This document shows, in pieces, positions 63,998 through 64,000 of a stretch of 64,000 bases of DNA; the stretch's first letter is position 1; each line of letters opens with the position of its first letter. Made by a program: the position numbers and the translations under genes. The stretch is taken from the NCBI RefSeq assembly GCF_021502725.1, contig NZ_JAKFFS010000004.1, forward strand, positions 372,001-436,000. The letters run 5' to 3'. Under the pieces are notes generated by a model. The model was not told the DNA's origin and made no database searches. It saw only the letters and a program-made list of their open reading frames with translations. The DNA comes from Dyadobacter sp. CY345. Lineage in GTDB: Bacteria; Bacteroidota; Bacteroidia; Cytophagales; Spirosomataceae.

Positions 63998-64000
63998 TGC

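Overview
The window looks like a chromosome segment of a Cytophagales bacterium (phylum Bacteroidota), most like Dyadobacter or a close relative. The evidence is a SusC/SusD pair, DUF5777/YceI/Rieske proteins, DUF4965 and GH2 secreted enzymes, promoters of the Bacteroidota type (TTG-N17..21-TAnnTTTG), and almost no Shine-Dalgarno sequences before start codons. The genus is an inference; no rRNA or other taxonomic marker is present. I saw no tRNA, rRNA, CRISPR array, prophage or insertion sequence.

Layout. 1-3.9 kb: the end of uxuA, then uxaC, kdgK and eda on the plus strand. With uxaB at 9.8-11.3 kb they form the hexuronate route from glucuronate to pyruvate and glyceraldehyde-3-phosphate. 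3.9-9.8 kb: a Uma2 nuclease-fold protein, a PIF1-type helicase fused to HRDC and HTH domains, a secreted alpha/beta hydrolase and two small proteins. 11.4-19.8 kb (minus strand): lon, a DUF6702 protein, the site-2 protease rseP, a membrane MutS-like ATPase and an ABC exporter. 20.0-20.7 kb: a MntA/HepT-type pair.

20.9-25.1 kb: an ECF sigma operon (sigma factor, a membrane-anchored protein with an anti-sigma-like N-terminus and a beta-barrel-like C-terminus, a Rieske lipoprotein, a DUF5777 barrel and a YceI lipocalin). This is the best candidate here for a poorly described system. 25.1-34.6 kb: a GH2 beta-galactosidase with an odd poly-basic tail, coaX, a gamma-glutamylcyclotransferase-like protein, an unrecognised 486-residue protein, a Tat-exported Gfo/Idh/MocA oxidoreductase, a lipoprotein and a second Uma2 gene.

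34.7-40.3 kb (minus strand): a lipid/translation cluster in transcription order yceD (DUF177), rpmF, plsX, fabH, efp, accB, accC. Terminators and promoters divide it into at least three units. 40.4-48.5 kb: a NeuD-like acyltransferase, a predicted outer-membrane protein, an M61 peptidase, a TIGR01777 epimerase, an LPLAT acyltransferase, an M48 lipoprotein peptidase and an Rpn-family nuclease whose 3' end is tandemly duplicated. 48.5-53.3 kb: a DUF4965-type glutaminase-like enzyme and a DsbD-like thiol transporter. 53.6-64 kb: argB, SusC/SusD, a cytochrome-c/FG-GAP protein, argH and an NlpC/P60 peptidase.

Non-coding structure includes paired GGTGCAGCGCACC palindromes, a CACAGAG-type inverted-repeat cluster, a three-copy short interspersed repeat, and palindromes placed like operators before lon, fabH and the 30.1-kb gene. 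Many start codons were moved inward from the longest open frame where a signal peptide, promoter or terminator decides the matter; each entry says so.
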